Positions 23,538-32,855 of a stretch of DNA of 64,000 bases are shown piece by piece. The DNA comes from an uncultured Clostridia bacterium (GTDB taxonomy: Bacteria; Bacillota; Clostridia; Christensenellales; UBA1242). The stretch lies in assembly GCA_934771475.1 (NCBI GenBank), contig CAKVMD010000004.1, positions 1-64,000 on the forward strand, given 5' to 3'. Below the pieces are notes generated by a model, which did no database searches, was not told the DNA's origin, and saw nothing but the letters and a program-made list of their open reading frames with translations. Within the stretch, counting starts at the first letter, position 1, and each line of letters begins with the position of its first letter. The position numbers were made by a program, and so were the translations under genes.

Positions 23538-26102
23538 TTACTCTTCGGAGTTATTTTCTTCCAAGTTTTCTTGACGCTCAATTATAGCATCTTCACCTTG
23601 GTTTGTCAAGTCATTTGCGTTTTCGTCCACAAGGGGAGTTTCTTCACTTTCGTCTTTTTCAAGCAAAGCAACGCTTACGACAGAGTTCTCATCTTTAAGA
23701 CGCATAACTTTAACGCCTTGGCTTACTCTGGATAGAGCAGAAATTTGTTCAAGAGGGGTTCTTATAACCACTCCGTTGTCGGCAACGAGAAGAATGTCAT
23801 TGTCTTCAAATGATTGTTTAAGAGCAACAAGTTTTCCTGTTTTTTCGTTAAATACGCCGGCTTTAACACCCATACCACCACGAGATTGAAGTCTAAACTC
23901 ACTAGTTGGGCAACGCTTTCCATATCCGCGTTCTGAAATTGTTACAATTTGAGAATTTTCTTTGACAACTGCCATGTCAACGATGTAGTCATCTCCTGTA
24001 AGTTTCATGCTTCTAACGCCTTGGCTATCACGCCCCATGCTACGAACATCTTGCTCGTTGAAGCGAATTGCTTTTCCATGGTGAGATGCAATTAAGATAT
24101 CATCGTTTCCACTTGCCACTTCAACGCCGATAAGTTCGTCGTTTTCAAGGAGGTGAATTGCAATTTTGCCTACTTTACGGATAGATTCAAATTCTTTAAG
24201 TGGAGTCTTTTTAATAAGCCCATTGCGTGTTGCCATTATAAGGCTTCCGCTTGCGTCTTCCTTTCTAGGAATAACAGCGCTTATCTTTTCGCCTTCGCTG
24301 AGCATAAGGAGGTTGATTATTGCTCTTCCTTTTGCAGTGCGTTGTGCCTCAGGAATTTCGTATGCCTTAATGCAATAAACGCGTCCCTTGTTAGAGAAGA
24401 AGAGGAGGTCGTCATGAGAGCAAGTTACAAACATGGTTTTAACAAAATCTTCTTCCTTTGTCTTATGTGCTGTTACGCCCACGCCACCGCGGTTTTGTGA
24501 TTTGTATTCGCTTGCGCTCATACGCTTAATATATCCTTGGCTTGTAAGTGAAACCACAACATCTTCTTTTGGAATAAGGTCAGCAATATCAATTCCGCCC
24601 GCGTCAAGAGATATTTCGCTCTTTCTTGCGTCTCCGTAAGTTTGTTTAATTTGTTCAAAGTTATCGCGAAGAATTTGAAGTACTCTTTCAGGTTTTTCGA
24701 GGATGTCTTTAAGGTCGGCAATCTTTTCATCGAGTTCTTTAAGTTCTTCATTTAACTTTTCAACTTCAAGAGAGGTGAGTTTTGACAAACGCATATCAAG
24801 TATAGCGTTGGCTTGAATTTCATCAAGTGCAAACTTTTCTGTAAGTTTTGTCAAAGCATCTTGTCTGTCGTTTGAAGTTTTGATAACTCTTATAACTTCA
24901 TCAATGTTTGCAAGCGCGATTACAAGACCTTTAACAATATGTTCACGCTCTTCTGTTCTGACAAGGTCAAAGCGAGTTTTGCGCGTTAAAACCTCTTTTT
25001 GGTGTTCGAGGTAATAGTAAAGCATTTCTTTAAGGTTCAATATTCTAGGTGTTCTTCCAACAAGGGCGAGGAATATAATTCCGCTACTCTTTTGAAGTTG
25101 GGTTTGTTTGTAAAGAGAGTTGAGCACCACTTGCGCATTGGCATCTTTTTTAATATCAACCACAATTCTCATTCCGTGGCGGTCTGATTCTTCTTTGATG
25201 TCGCTTATGCCTTCAAGGCGCTTGTTTTTAACGAGGTCTGCCATTTGAATAATGAGTTGCGCTTTATTTACTTGGTAAGGAAGTTCGGTGATGATAATTC
25301 TGCTTCTTCCGCTTGCAGTTTCTTCAATTTCCGCTCTTCCGCGAACAACGATGCCACCTCTTCCAGTTTTGTACGCATTTTTAACAGCCGCTCTTCCCAT
25401 TATGATACCACCAGTAGGGTAGTCAGGCGCTGGGATATATTTTATAAGGTCGTCAATTTCAATGTCAGGGTTGTCAATAAGTGCTTGCAACCCATTTAAA
25501 ACTTCTGTGAGGTTGTGAGGAGGGATGTTTGTTGCCATACCAACCGCAATTCCGTCTGCTCCGTTAACTAGAAGGTTGGGGAATTTTGCGGGAAGCACAA
25601 CAGGTTCCTGACGCTGGTTGTCATAGTTTGGAGTAAAGTCGACAGTATCAGAGTCGATGTCTTCCAGCATAAGACCAGCAATTTTTGAAAGTTTTGCTTC
25701 GGTGTAACGATAAGCCGCAGGAGGGTCTCCGTCCACAGAACCAAAGTTACCTTGTCCATATACGAGAGGGTATCTTATTGAGAAGTCCTGTGCAAGGCGA
25801 ACGAGTGCGTCATAGATTGAACTATCACCATGTGGGTGATATCTTCCCATAACCGTACCTACGATGTTTGCACTTTTAACAGTTTGTCTGTCAAAGGTGT
25901 TGTTCATTTCGCCCATTCCAAACAAAATTCTTCTGTGAACAGGTTTGAGCCCGTCTCTTACATCAGGGATGGCACGCGAAACATTGACAGCCATAGCATA
26001 AGATAGGAAAGAATCTTTAAGGTTTTCAACAGTGTCGCATTTTTCTATTTTTGTGTCTTGAAACAATTCTTCAAGAGGCTTTTTGTTGTTATGATTATCC
26101 AT
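23538..26102 (-). CDS. gyrA: DNA gyrase subunit A
   Basis: Breakage-rejoining subunit of gyrase. The winged-helix domain shows SRAIPDVRDGLKPVHRRIL, and the catalytic tyrosine is Y133 in AAYRYTEAKL. The quinolone-determining segment YHPHGDSSIYDALVRLAQ keeps Ser (S94) and Asp (D98) at the two main resistance positions, i.e. the susceptible state. The C-terminal beta-pinwheel contains QNRGGVG and QSRGGMG blade motifs in place of a canonical GyrA box QRRGGKG, and ends in an acidic tail. AAAGGAG sets the start, 12 nt after gyrB, so the two form an operon. ParC is the alternative, but pairing with gyrB and the blade motifs favour GyrA. Confidence 0.93.
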   Translation of the reverse strand: MDNHNNKKPLEELFQDTKIEKCDTVENLKDSFLSYAMAVNVSRAIPDVRDGLKPVHRRILFGMGEMNNTFDRQTVKSANIVGTVMGRYHPHGDSSIYDALVRLAQDFSIRYPLVYGQGNFGSVDGDPPAAYRYTEAKLSKIAGLMLEDIDSDTVDFTPNYDNQRQEPVVLPAKFPNLLVNGADGIAVGMATNIPPHNLTEVLNGLQALIDNPDIEIDDLIKYIPAPDYPTGGIIMGRAAVKNAYKTGRGGIVVRGRAEIEETASGRSRIIITELPYQVNKAQLIIQMADLVKNKRLEGISDIKEESDRHGMRIVVDIKKDANAQVVLNSLYKQTQLQKSSGIIFLALVGRTPRILNLKEMLYYYLEHQKEVLTRKTRFDLVRTEEREHIVKGLVIALANIDEVIRVIKTSNDRQDALTKLTEKFALDEIQANAILDMRLSKLTSLEVEKLNEELKELDEKIADLKDILEKPERVLQILRDNFEQIKQTYGDARKSEISLDAGGIDIADLIPKEDVVVSLTSQGYIKRMSASEYKSQNRGGVGVTAHKTKEEDFVKTMFVTCSHDDLLFFSNKGRVYCIKAYEIPEAQRTAKGRAIINLLMLSEGEKISAVIPRKEDASGSLIMATRNGLIKKTPLKEFESIRKVGKIAIHLLENDELIGVEVASGNDDILIASHHGKAIRFNEQDVRSMGRDSQGVRSMKLTGDDYIVDMAVVKENSQIVTISERGYGKRCPTSEFRLQSRGGMGVKAGVFNEKTGKLVALKQSFEDNDILLVADNGVVIRTPLEQISALSRVSQGVKVMRLKDENSVVSVALLEKDESEETPLVDENANDLTNQGEDAIIERQENLEENNSEE

Positions 26103-26114
26103 TTTTTTCTCCTT

Positions 26115-28079
26115 TTAGACATCAAGGTCGGTTACACGCCAAGCGTTCTCTTCAATGAACCTGCGTCTAATATCACTGTCTTCACCCATGAGGTCGTTAA
26201 AGTATTTGTCCGCATCAATAGCATCTTCCATTGTAAGTTGAATCAATGTTCTATGTTCAGGGTCCATAGTTGTTTCCCAAAGTTGGTCAGCATCCATTTC
26301 ACCAAGACCTTTGTATCTGGCTTGCGTGCAACCCTTTCTGCCATTGGCTTGATACCATGCTTCAAGTTCGTCATCACTATAAAAATAGAAAAGTTCCTTA
26401 TTTCTTACAACCTTATATAGTGGTGGCTTTGCCGAATAAACGTGTCCGTGTTCAATAAGAGGACGCATATATCTGAAAAAGAATGTAAGCAAAAGTATTC
26501 TAATATGAGCACCATCGACATCGGCATCGGTCATACAAACGATTTTGTCATAGCGAAGTTTTTCTTCGTTAAATTCACTTCCAATTCCACAGCCGAGAGC
26601 GGTGATAATTGATTTTATGGCATCACTTTCAAGCACTTTGTTCATTCTAACTTTTTCAACATTCAAGATTTTTCCACGAAGAGGTAAAATTGCTTGGAAG
26701 CGTCTGTCTCTTCCAGTTTTTGCTGTACCACCAGCGGAATCTCCTTCGACAATGTAGATTTCGCAAAATCTTCTATCCTTTTCACTGCAATCTGCAAGTT
26801 TCCCAGGAAGAGTAGTGTTTTCAAGAACGCTCTTTCTGCGAGTAAGTTCTCTTGCATTTCTTGCTGCGTCTCTTGCGCGCTGAGCGGTGATAGACTTTAA
26901 GATAAGGTTTCTTGCTTCGTTAGGGTGGCGGTCAAGATAGTCGCCAAATTCTTCAATAACAGCCTTGTAAACAAAGTTTCTCATCTCGCTGTTTCCAAGT
27001 TTGGTTTTTGTTTGACCTTCAAATTGAGGGTTGCGAAGTTTTACTGATATAACCGCAGTGATACCTTCACGGCAGTCTTCACCAGAAAGTTTTTCGCTTT
27101 CCTTGATTATTTTGTTTTGTACTGCATAGTCATTTATGACTTTTGTAAGCCCAGATTTAAATCCGTCAAGGTGCGTTCCGCCTTCCTCCGTGTTAATGTT
27201 GTTTGCATAAGCGTTTATTATTTCGCTGTAACCTTCGTTGAATTGGAAACAAACTTCAATTTCATTTTCAATTTGTCCGTCTTGTCCGTGGTTGAACTTA
27301 TTAAAGTAAACAGGAGCAGATAAAAGTGTTTCACGATTTTTGTTAAGGTAGTCAACAAACTCAATAATTCCGCCTTTAAATTCAAAGACTTCCTTGCGTT
27401 CTTGTCCCTCACGCTTATCTTCAAGTGAAATAACAAGACCTTTGTTTAAGAATGCGATTTCTCTGAAACGGTTTTTCATCGTATCGAAATTGAAAACTGT
27501 GGTTTCAAAGATTTCTTCATCTGGAAGGAAAGTGATTGTTGTGCCTCGTCTGTCAGTTTTTCCAACTACTTCAAGTGGCCCAAGAGGTTTCCCGCGAGTA
27601 AACTCAATTTTATAATGTTGACCATTTTGGTAAACATCTGCTCTCATGTACTTTGAAAGAGCGTTTACACAACTTACGCCCACGCCGTGAAGACCGCCAG
27701 AAATCTTATAACCTTCACCACCGAATTTACCACCAGCGTGAAGTTTGGTTAAAACAACCTCCACCGCGCTTTTTCCTTCTTTTGGTATGATGCCAGTTGG
27801 GATACCACGACCATTATCTATAACCGAGCAAGAACCGTCAAAATTGATAATAACTTCAATTTTTGTGCAGTAGCCAGCAAGTGCCTCATCAATAGAGTTG
27901 TCGACAACTTCTGTTACGAGGTGGTGAAGTCCGTGTTCGTCAGTTGAACCAATATACATGCCTGGTCTTTTACGAACAGGTTCAAGACCTTCGAGAACTT
28001 GAATATCACCAGCGTCATACTTGACACTTTTGCCGATTTCTTTTTCGTCAATCTGTGTTTGATTTAATGTTTCGTCCAT
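26115..28079 (-). CDS. gyrB: DNA gyrase subunit B
   Basis: ATPase and TOPRIM subunit of gyrase. The GHKL ATPase motifs are VTEVVDNSIDEALAG, VIDNGRGIPTG and the glycine-rich GGLHGVGVS. TOPRIM begins at EIYIVEGDSAGG, with the metal acid triad continuing in MTDADVDGAHIR. The C-terminal GyrA-binding segment RYKGLGEMDADQLWETTMDP is present. Complete at 654 residues. AGGAG lies upstream of the start. First gene of a gyrB-gyrA pair; dnaA, dnaN and recF, often linked to this pair in Bacillota, are not in the window. Confidence 0.96.
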   Translation of the reverse strand: MDETLNQTQIDEKEIGKSVKYDAGDIQVLEGLEPVRKRPGMYIGSTDEHGLHHLVTEVVDNSIDEALAGYCTKIEVIINFDGSCSVIDNGRGIPTGIIPKEGKSAVEVVLTKLHAGGKFGGEGYKISGGLHGVGVSCVNALSKYMRADVYQNGQHYKIEFTRGKPLGPLEVVGKTDRRGTTITFLPDEEIFETTVFNFDTMKNRFREIAFLNKGLVISLEDKREGQERKEVFEFKGGIIEFVDYLNKNRETLLSAPVYFNKFNHGQDGQIENEIEVCFQFNEGYSEIINAYANNINTEEGGTHLDGFKSGLTKVINDYAVQNKIIKESEKLSGEDCREGITAVISVKLRNPQFEGQTKTKLGNSEMRNFVYKAVIEEFGDYLDRHPNEARNLILKSITAQRARDAARNARELTRRKSVLENTTLPGKLADCSEKDRRFCEIYIVEGDSAGGTAKTGRDRRFQAILPLRGKILNVEKVRMNKVLESDAIKSIITALGCGIGSEFNEEKLRYDKIVCMTDADVDGAHIRILLLTFFFRYMRPLIEHGHVYSAKPPLYKVVRNKELFYFYSDDELEAWYQANGRKGCTQARYKGLGEMDADQLWETTMDPEHRTLIQLTMEDAIDADKYFNDLMGEDSDIRRRFIEENAWRVTDLDV

Positions 28080-28219
28080 AAAAATTCTCCTATTTATTAG
28101 ATAAATATATTATATATTAAATAATAGGAAAAATCAAGCCATTTTAAACATTTTAATAGCGTAAAATGACGCTAAAAAGCCCAAATTTGGCTTTTGTCAA
28201 AGTAATAGTGAAAAATCAC

Positions 28220-28248
28220 TTGCAACAAGCCCTTAGAGGTGATACAAT
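28220..28248 (+). promoter_or_regulatory. Promoter of GtrA-family gene
   Basis: TTGCAA, 17-bp spacer, TACAAT, 18 bp before the start codon. Confidence 0.65.
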
Positions 28249-28266
28249 CAAACAAAAGGAACAGAA

Positions 28267-28875
28267 ATGACAGAAGAAACAAAAGAGCACGCAATAGAAA
28301 ATACTGAGAAATTAAATCAAATGAAAAGTGAAAATGAAACTTTATTAAATAAAAATAAAAGTGAGCCTAAGCTGGAAGATAAGCCTCCTTTTGAAGAAGG
28401 GGAGAGTAAAGACGGGCAAGAAGAAAACGCTTCAAAAGAAAACAAGAAGAAAGCATTTTTGCAGTTTGTAATTTTTGCGTTGTTTTCGGCTTCGGCGGGG
28501 ATAATTCAAATGTTATCCTTTGAATGTCTTTATCACTGGATAGGTTGGGATAATTGGTGGGCAACTTATTTAATATCATTAACTTTGTCAGTTATTTGGA
28601 ACTTTACATTTAATAGAAAGTTTACTTTCAAATCTTCAAGTAATGTACCTATTGCAATGACGCTGGTTTTACTTTACTATTGCGCTTTTACTCCAATTTC
28701 AGTTTTTGGCGGACAGGCTCTTGAAAATGCAGGATGGAATGGAACGCTTGTTACTGTAATAATGATGCTACTCAATTTCGCCACAGAGTTCTTTTTTGAT
28801 AAATATGTTACTTTCAACGATAAAGTGATAACTAAACTTGCTGAAAAGTTTTCAAAAAAGAAAAAAGATAATTGA
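28267..28875 (+). CDS. GtrA-family membrane protein
   Basis: Four hydrophobic helices (about residues 65-85, 95-115, 127-150, 157-175) with the family pattern FALFSASAGIIQMLSFE, LSVIWNFTFNRKFTFKS and a final FFFDKYVTFND match GtrA-like proteins, which act as flippases or partners for polyprenyl-linked glycans. Residues 1-62 are an added highly charged Glu/Lys/Asn-rich extension with no counterpart in the minimal family. AAAGGA sets the start. The gene diverges from gyrB with its own promoter and terminator. No partner glycosyltransferase is adjacent. Confidence 0.85.
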   Translation: MTEETKEHAIENTEKLNQMKSENETLLNKNKSEPKLEDKPPFEEGESKDGQEENASKENKKKAFLQFVIFALFSASAGIIQMLSFECLYHWIGWDNWWATYLISLTLSVIWNFTFNRKFTFKSSSNVPIAMTLVLLYYCAFTPISVFGGQALENAGWNGTLVTVIMMLLNFATEFFFDKYVTFNDKVITKLAEKFSKKKKDN

Positions 28876-28922
28876 GGGGAAAATTTAAAACAATTTTTTA
28901 ATGCTTGAAATGTTTAAATCAT

Positions 28923-28959
28923 GAAAAAAGCATATTGACTTTTTCAATATGCTTTTTTC
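28923..28959. terminator. Strong symmetric terminator
   Basis: GAAAAAAGCATATTGA pairs with its complement around a 4-nt loop, giving T6 on both strands; it can serve the GtrA gene and the converging ankyrin-like gene. Confidence 0.85.
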
Positions 28960-29061
28960 ATTGCAATTTTAGTGTTTTTTAATTTTAAAAACGCAAGCGT
29001 TATATTTTCGTAGTCATCAAAGGCAGAGGACTAAAAAAATAATAATAGGTGAGAAGAAACG

Positions 29062-30027
29062 CTATTCTCTTTCGTCCGCTTCGCTGTAATCGACAAAACC
29101 GTCTGTTTCCTCAGCATCGGTGCTTACAGTAAAAGCCTCATCAAGAGCACTATTTTGTCTTAAATATTCTATCAAGAAATTTTTGAACTCGCGCCCTTCT
29201 ATGGATTGCCCACCTTCATATTTGGCCCAGTATTTTACATATCTGTTAATTTTTTCACCGTTTTCAACAAGCATTTTTGCAAATTTGAACTTGCGTTCCA
29301 TAATCGCGTACCAAAGTTCTGCATCATCACGCACCTTTGCTCCGCGGTCTAAAAGTTTTTGGCCTAAGACTGCATCATCGTTTTTCAGTGCGTAACCTAA
29401 AAGTGTTCGCCCATTTGCTGTTTGATAGTTTACATCTGCCTCGGCATTTAAAAGAGCATCATAGTACTTTTCACGCTTTCTAGTGATTTCAATATAAAGA
29501 ATTTTAGACAAAAGTTTAGGATTAATTTGCATTAAGTCATAACCTTTATCAATTAAAAGTTCGATGCCGGGCATATTCCCGTGCCTAAAACAAAATTCAA
29601 TCATAGGCTCGTTATAAACTTTAAAATTAAGGTTTCTAACATTTTTGATTTTTTCTCTTGCCTCGTCAATGTCGAAAGGGGAGATTAACGCGAGGTAAAG
29701 TTCAAGCTCAGGTTTCCTTACTGTGTTTGGAATTTGTGAGTGCATAATTAGCGCCTTTTCTTTCTCAGGAGAGATTTCGCCCACATCCCTATCATCAGAG
29801 TTTCTAAAAAGATAAAACCTATCTTTTGCTGAGTAATCAGATTCTCTTCCTTGCGCCAAGGCAAGTTTGCTTTTTTCAATAAGCGCCGAGAGTTCTTCTA
29901 CGCTCTCTTCTTCGGTGCCAAGTTCACCCAATTCTCTTGCACGCTCTTTTGCCTCAATTTCGTCAAGAAGTTGCCTTACATATTGCATTTTAGATTCATA
30001 AAGTTCCTCATCAAATTCTGTTTTCAT
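29062..30027 (-). CDS. Ankyrin-repeat-like cytosolic protein
   Basis: The start MKTEFDEELYE is chosen for AAAGGAG upstream; ten more open codons precede it without an RBS. Residues 1-60 form a Glu-rich helix. The middle holds two to three ankyrin-like helix pairs: MIEFCFRHGNMPGIELLIDKG, YYDALLNAEADVNYQTANG with TLLGYALKNDDAVLGQKLLDRGAKV, and LWYAIMERKFKFAKMLVENGEKI. The tail is acidic. No signal peptide or helix across the membrane. Function unknown; a protein-interaction scaffold is the family expectation. Confidence 0.7.
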   Translation of the reverse strand: MKTEFDEELYESKMQYVRQLLDEIEAKERARELGELGTEEESVEELSALIEKSKLALAQGRESDYSAKDRFYLFRNSDDRDVGEISPEKEKALIMHSQIPNTVRKPELELYLALISPFDIDEAREKIKNVRNLNFKVYNEPMIEFCFRHGNMPGIELLIDKGYDLMQINPKLLSKILYIEITRKREKYYDALLNAEADVNYQTANGRTLLGYALKNDDAVLGQKLLDRGAKVRDDAELWYAIMERKFKFAKMLVENGEKINRYVKYWAKYEGGQSIEGREFKNFLIEYLRQNSALDEAFTVSTDAEETDGFVDYSEADERE

Positions 30028-30109
30028 ATTGACTCCTTTATGAGTGTATTTTATCATATTTACTAGATGGTGTCAACCATAAAAATTTACCTTTTTTACG
30101 CATTTTAAT

Positions 30110-30397
30110 TTACGCATTTTGAAGCTCAAGACAAAGTTTTTTAACGCGGTCCTTTCTTTTTAAAAACATATCAGGGAAAAAGATATTGTCAGGATTTAAA
30201 GAAAGAGTGTTTTCATTTTTATTTTCTATTGATGTAACACAAACGGGGATATTTTCTTTTACAGCCTCCTCAACTATTTTTTTATTTAGTTTGTTCTCAT
30301 CGCCCGACCTAACAATTATAAACATATTTTCTAGGCGTATAAAAGCGTTTTTTACTGCCTTTCCAGTTAAATTTAAATATTGTTTTAAAGATTTCAT
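30110..30397 (-). CDS. Hypothetical protein, 95 aa
   Basis: AGGAGG 8 nt upstream of the start supports a real gene. The sequence (MKSLKQYLNLTGKAVKNAFIRLENMFIIVRSG...NKKIVEEAVKENIPVCVTS) has an alternating helix/strand pattern weakly reminiscent of L7Ae/YlxQ-type small RNA-binding proteins (LGLA-x-AGK opening, NKKI-x12-PV middle), but the match is too loose to assign. No membrane segment. It sits upstream of the ankyrin-like gene on the same strand, 82 nt away. Confidence 0.6.
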   Translation of the reverse strand: MKSLKQYLNLTGKAVKNAFIRLENMFIIVRSGDENKLNKKIVEEAVKENIPVCVTSIENKNENTLSLNPDNIFFPDMFLKRKDRVKKLCLELQNA

Positions 30398-30552
30398 AAT
30401 TTATGCCTCCTTGCATGTCTTCATGATATACAATTTTTATCCAAAATTGAAGAGAATATCACAAAAACTTTTCTCTACCTTAAAGACATGAAAAGAGAAA
30501 TAAAAAACGACAATTCTACCACAGCGGGAGAACAAAAATCACGCGAAAATGT

Positions 30553-30581
30553 TTGACAAATCTTATTAAAACTTGTAAAAT
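30553..30581 (+). promoter_or_regulatory. Consensus promoter, leaderless transcript
   Basis: TTGACA, 17-bp spacer, TAAAAT. The -10 ends 7 nt before the ATG at 30589, so transcription should start at the initiation codon. Confidence 0.85.
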
Positions 30582-30588
30582 GCAAAGT

Positions 30589-31185
30589 ATGGAAAATATA
30601 AAAGAGATAATTGCAAAGAATTTAGTTGCTTTAAGAAAGTTTCATCATATAACTCAGGCAGAACTTGCTGAAAAACTCAATTTTTCTGATAAAGCGGTTT
30701 CGCGGTGGGAGAAAGGGGAGGTTGTCCCTGATGTTGAAACATTGAATAATATAAGTGAAGTATATGGTATCCCATTTGAAAAACTTTTTGATAAAGATTT
30801 GGTGCTTGACCAAACGAAGACGGAGCCCGAAAAGAAATCTTGGAAAAGAAATAAATTTATTATCTCTTTTCTTGCGGAAATGCTTGTTTGCTTTTTAGCG
30901 GTTGTAGGGTATGTTACTGTGAGACTTGCATTCAATGTAAGTTGCTGGCAAATCTTCATTTGGGCTGTTGTTGCAATGTCGATTGTGGCTCTCGTGTTCT
31001 CATGGGTTTGGAATAAAAGGGTTATAAAGTTTTTATCAATGAGTTTGCTAGTTTGGAGTTTAATCCTTGCCTTTTATCTCCAATTTATTGATAAAAATTG
31101 GTGGCTTCTATTCATTTTAGGTATTCCTCTTCAAATTGCAATTTTGCTTTGGGCATGCTTTAAGAAAAACAAAAAACAAGGCTAA
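30589..31185 (+). CDS. XRE-family HTH regulator with C-terminal membrane domain
   Basis: Residues 5-60 are a Cro/CI-type helix-turn-helix (LVALRKFHHITQAELAEKLNFSDKAVSRWEKGEVVPDVETLNNISEVYGIPFEKLF). After a charged linker, four hydrophobic helices cover about 88-108, 117-138, 146-165 and 168-188, so the regulator is tethered to the membrane. I use the ATG at 30589 because the -10 element lies 8 nt before it; the ATG at 30580 overlaps the -10. There is no RBS, consistent with leaderless initiation. The class is common in Bacillota; targets are unknown. It converges on the next gene with only 12 nt between stops. Confidence 0.88.
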   Translation: MENIKEIIAKNLVALRKFHHITQAELAEKLNFSDKAVSRWEKGEVVPDVETLNNISEVYGIPFEKLFDKDLVLDQTKTEPEKKSWKRNKFIISFLAEMLVCFLAVVGYVTVRLAFNVSCWQIFIWAVVAMSIVALVFSWVWNKRVIKFLSMSLLVWSLILAFYLQFIDKNWWLLFILGIPLQIAILLWACFKKNKKQG

Positions 31186-31197
31186 GATATTATTTAT

Positions 31198-31755
31198 TTA
31201 AGACCTTGTTTTGTCAATAAAGGCGAAGTTTTCATTTTTAATTTTTACGAAAAATGATTTGTTTAAATCTAATTTCCCCCGATAAAATATTTTGGTTTTG
31301 ATTGTCTGGATTTCGTCCTTGCATTCAATGTCATAAAAACTGTAACCTAATAGATTTAAAAGTGGATTAATATAGTAAAGAGAATTTTTTATATACACAA
31401 TTCCAATGAAAATCGTTATGACAATAAATAGAATAAAGTCGCTTATAAAAGCAATGTCAAGTTGAAGTGCAAACAAAACAAATAAAGAAAAATATCCTAG
31501 AAAGTGCTGGTCTGTAATATTTTTTGCAGATAAAATAAGCACTTTTTTTGATGGAGCAACATTTTTCTTTATGCTAAGCCATAAGCCAAGTCCTCCAAGT
31601 ATAATGAGAAGGAGAAGTAGTGCAATGCCAAGCCCGTTTAGTATGTTGAAGGAAAGATTGTGATTTATCAAATCTAAAATTTGCCGAAGAAGTATCAACA
31701 GGTACATTGGAAGGAATGCAGAAAGATATAAAAAGACATTTTTTAAGGTTTCCAT
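31198..31755 (-). CDS. Four-helix membrane protein, KwaA-like
   Basis: A 185-residue membrane protein with four helices (about residues 8-28, 36-60, 85-103, 105-125) followed by a cytosolic beta-rich tail. The arrangement, the YINPLLNLLGYSFYDIEC motif and the KKVLILSAKNITDQHFLGYFSLFVLFAL segment resemble KwaA, the membrane subunit of the Kiwa anti-phage system, as I remember that family. No KwaB (DUF4868) gene is adjacent: the flanking genes are the XRE membrane regulator and an eight-helix membrane protein. So it may be an orphan or a non-defence relative. The RBS is poor. Confidence 0.5.
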   Translation of the reverse strand: METLKNVFLYLSAFLPMYLLILLRQILDLINHNLSFNILNGLGIALLLLLIILGGLGLWLSIKKNVAPSKKVLILSAKNITDQHFLGYFSLFVLFALQLDIAFISDFILFIVITIFIGIVYIKNSLYYINPLLNLLGYSFYDIECKDEIQTIKTKIFYRGKLDLNKSFFVKIKNENFAFIDKTRS

Positions 31756-31831
31756 GATAATATTTTGTCTTTTTTTAATAAAATTATAAAATTTATTTTG
31801 TTTTATTGAACTTTTAGGTTAAAATAGAACT

Positions 31832-32494
31832 ATGATTATTGCATGTTTAGTATGTTTTGGTGTCCTCATATTAGGTCTTGGGGTGCTATATGGATTATTT
31901 GGTGAAAAAAGTAACACAAAAGGGGTTATTCTTTGTGGCTCGCTTATGTTAAGCATAATTGCATTTTGCCTCACGCTTCTTAACCTTACCTCGTTTTCTA
32001 GTGCAGTTGCAATTTTCTTCCCACTCGCGCTTGCAAGTGTCGCAATAAGCGAAATTATCACTTATTTACAATTAGAAGAAAGGCCAAAGAAGTTGTTGCA
32101 GAGTTTGTTCTTTGATATCGCGCTTGCTCTGTTCACGGTGGGAATAGTAGTTCTTGGAGAATTTAATTTCTTTGGGCTCTTGTGTGGAGAACTTGCTGGA
32201 CTTTGTATTGGACTTCTTTTCTGGGCTATTCAAAAAACGCGCGACAAACTTGAAATCACTTCTTCAATCGTTGGATATTTGCTTGTGGGAATGATGCTAG
32301 GTGGAGGCGTATGGAATGTGATTTGCAATGCTCACCTTACAACAGCGATTATAACTTTAATCGCAAGCGTAATGCTTCTCGCGTCAATGATTCTTAAAAC
32401 ATTTGGAGATAAAAATAAAAGTATTTGCCTTGCAAGGAGAATTGTATTAACAGTTGCTCTTGCCTCTCTCACATTTGGAGTTTATTTCTTTTAA
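31832..32494 (+). CDS. Polytopic membrane protein of unknown function
   Basis: A 220-residue protein that is almost entirely hydrophobic, with about eight helices (near 2-22, 30-50, 54-77, 86-107, 110-130, 142-162, 167-187, 202-219) and short charged loops (EERPKK, QKTRDK, FGDKNKS). No catalytic or transport motif is recognised. A TAAAAT -10 element ends 6 nt before the ATG with no RBS, so this too looks leaderless. It is divergent from the KwaA-like gene and followed by a good terminator. Confidence 0.65.
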   Translation: MIIACLVCFGVLILGLGVLYGLFGEKSNTKGVILCGSLMLSIIAFCLTLLNLTSFSSAVAIFFPLALASVAISEIITYLQLEERPKKLLQSLFFDIALALFTVGIVVLGEFNFFGLLCGELAGLCIGLLFWAIQKTRDKLEITSSIVGYLLVGMMLGGGVWNVICNAHLTTAIITLIASVMLLASMILKTFGDKNKSICLARRIVLTVALASLTFGVYFF

Positions 32495-32495
32495 C

Positions 32496-32528
32496 AAAAA
32501 AGCCAAACAAAAGTTTGGCTTTTGTTTT
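32496..32528 (+). terminator. Terminator of the polytopic membrane protein gene
   Basis: AAAAGCCAAAC/GTTTGGCTTTT stem with a 4-nt loop and T-rich tail. Confidence 0.85.
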
Positions 32529-32662
32529 GCAAATCTTATCAGGCCTTTGTGCGAGTATCTAGGCAAATAGAAAAATATAAAGATTTTAAAATAATTAGAA
32601 AGCGCAAAGAAAGGGCTTTAAAAATGATTTTACAATAAAAAACAATTTTTTTGCAAAAAGTA

Positions 32663-32691
32663 TTGACTTATTTTAAAAATAAGCATATAAT
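32663..32691 (+). promoter_or_regulatory. tRNA-fMet promoter
   Basis: TTGACT, 17-bp spacer, perfect TATAAT, 12 bp upstream of the tRNA. Confidence 0.85.
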
Positions 32692-32703
32692 ATATATGTA
32701 TGA

Positions 32704-32780
32704 CGCGGGATAGAGCAGCTCGGAAGCTCGTCGGGCTCATAACCCGAAGGTCGTTGGTTCAAATCCAACTCCCGCAACCA
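32704..32780 (+). tRNA. Initiator tRNA-Met(CAT)
   Basis: Acceptor CGCGGGA with TCCCGCA gives the C1-A72 mismatch of initiators. The anticodon stem has three consecutive G-C pairs (GGG/CCC) around CTCATAA. T-arm GTTGGTTCAAATCCAAC; CCA is encoded. These are the identity marks of tRNA-fMet. Confidence 0.96.
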
Positions 32781-32791
32781 TATAAAGAAAA

Positions 32792-32816
32792 GGGTGCAAA
32801 TAAATGCACTTTTTTT
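32792..32816 (+). terminator. tRNA-fMet terminator
   Basis: Short stem GTGCA/TGCAC and T7, 11 nt after the CCA end. Confidence 0.8.
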
Positions 32817-32855
32817 ATTCATTAAAATAAATCTACTATTTATATTCTTTTAAAT

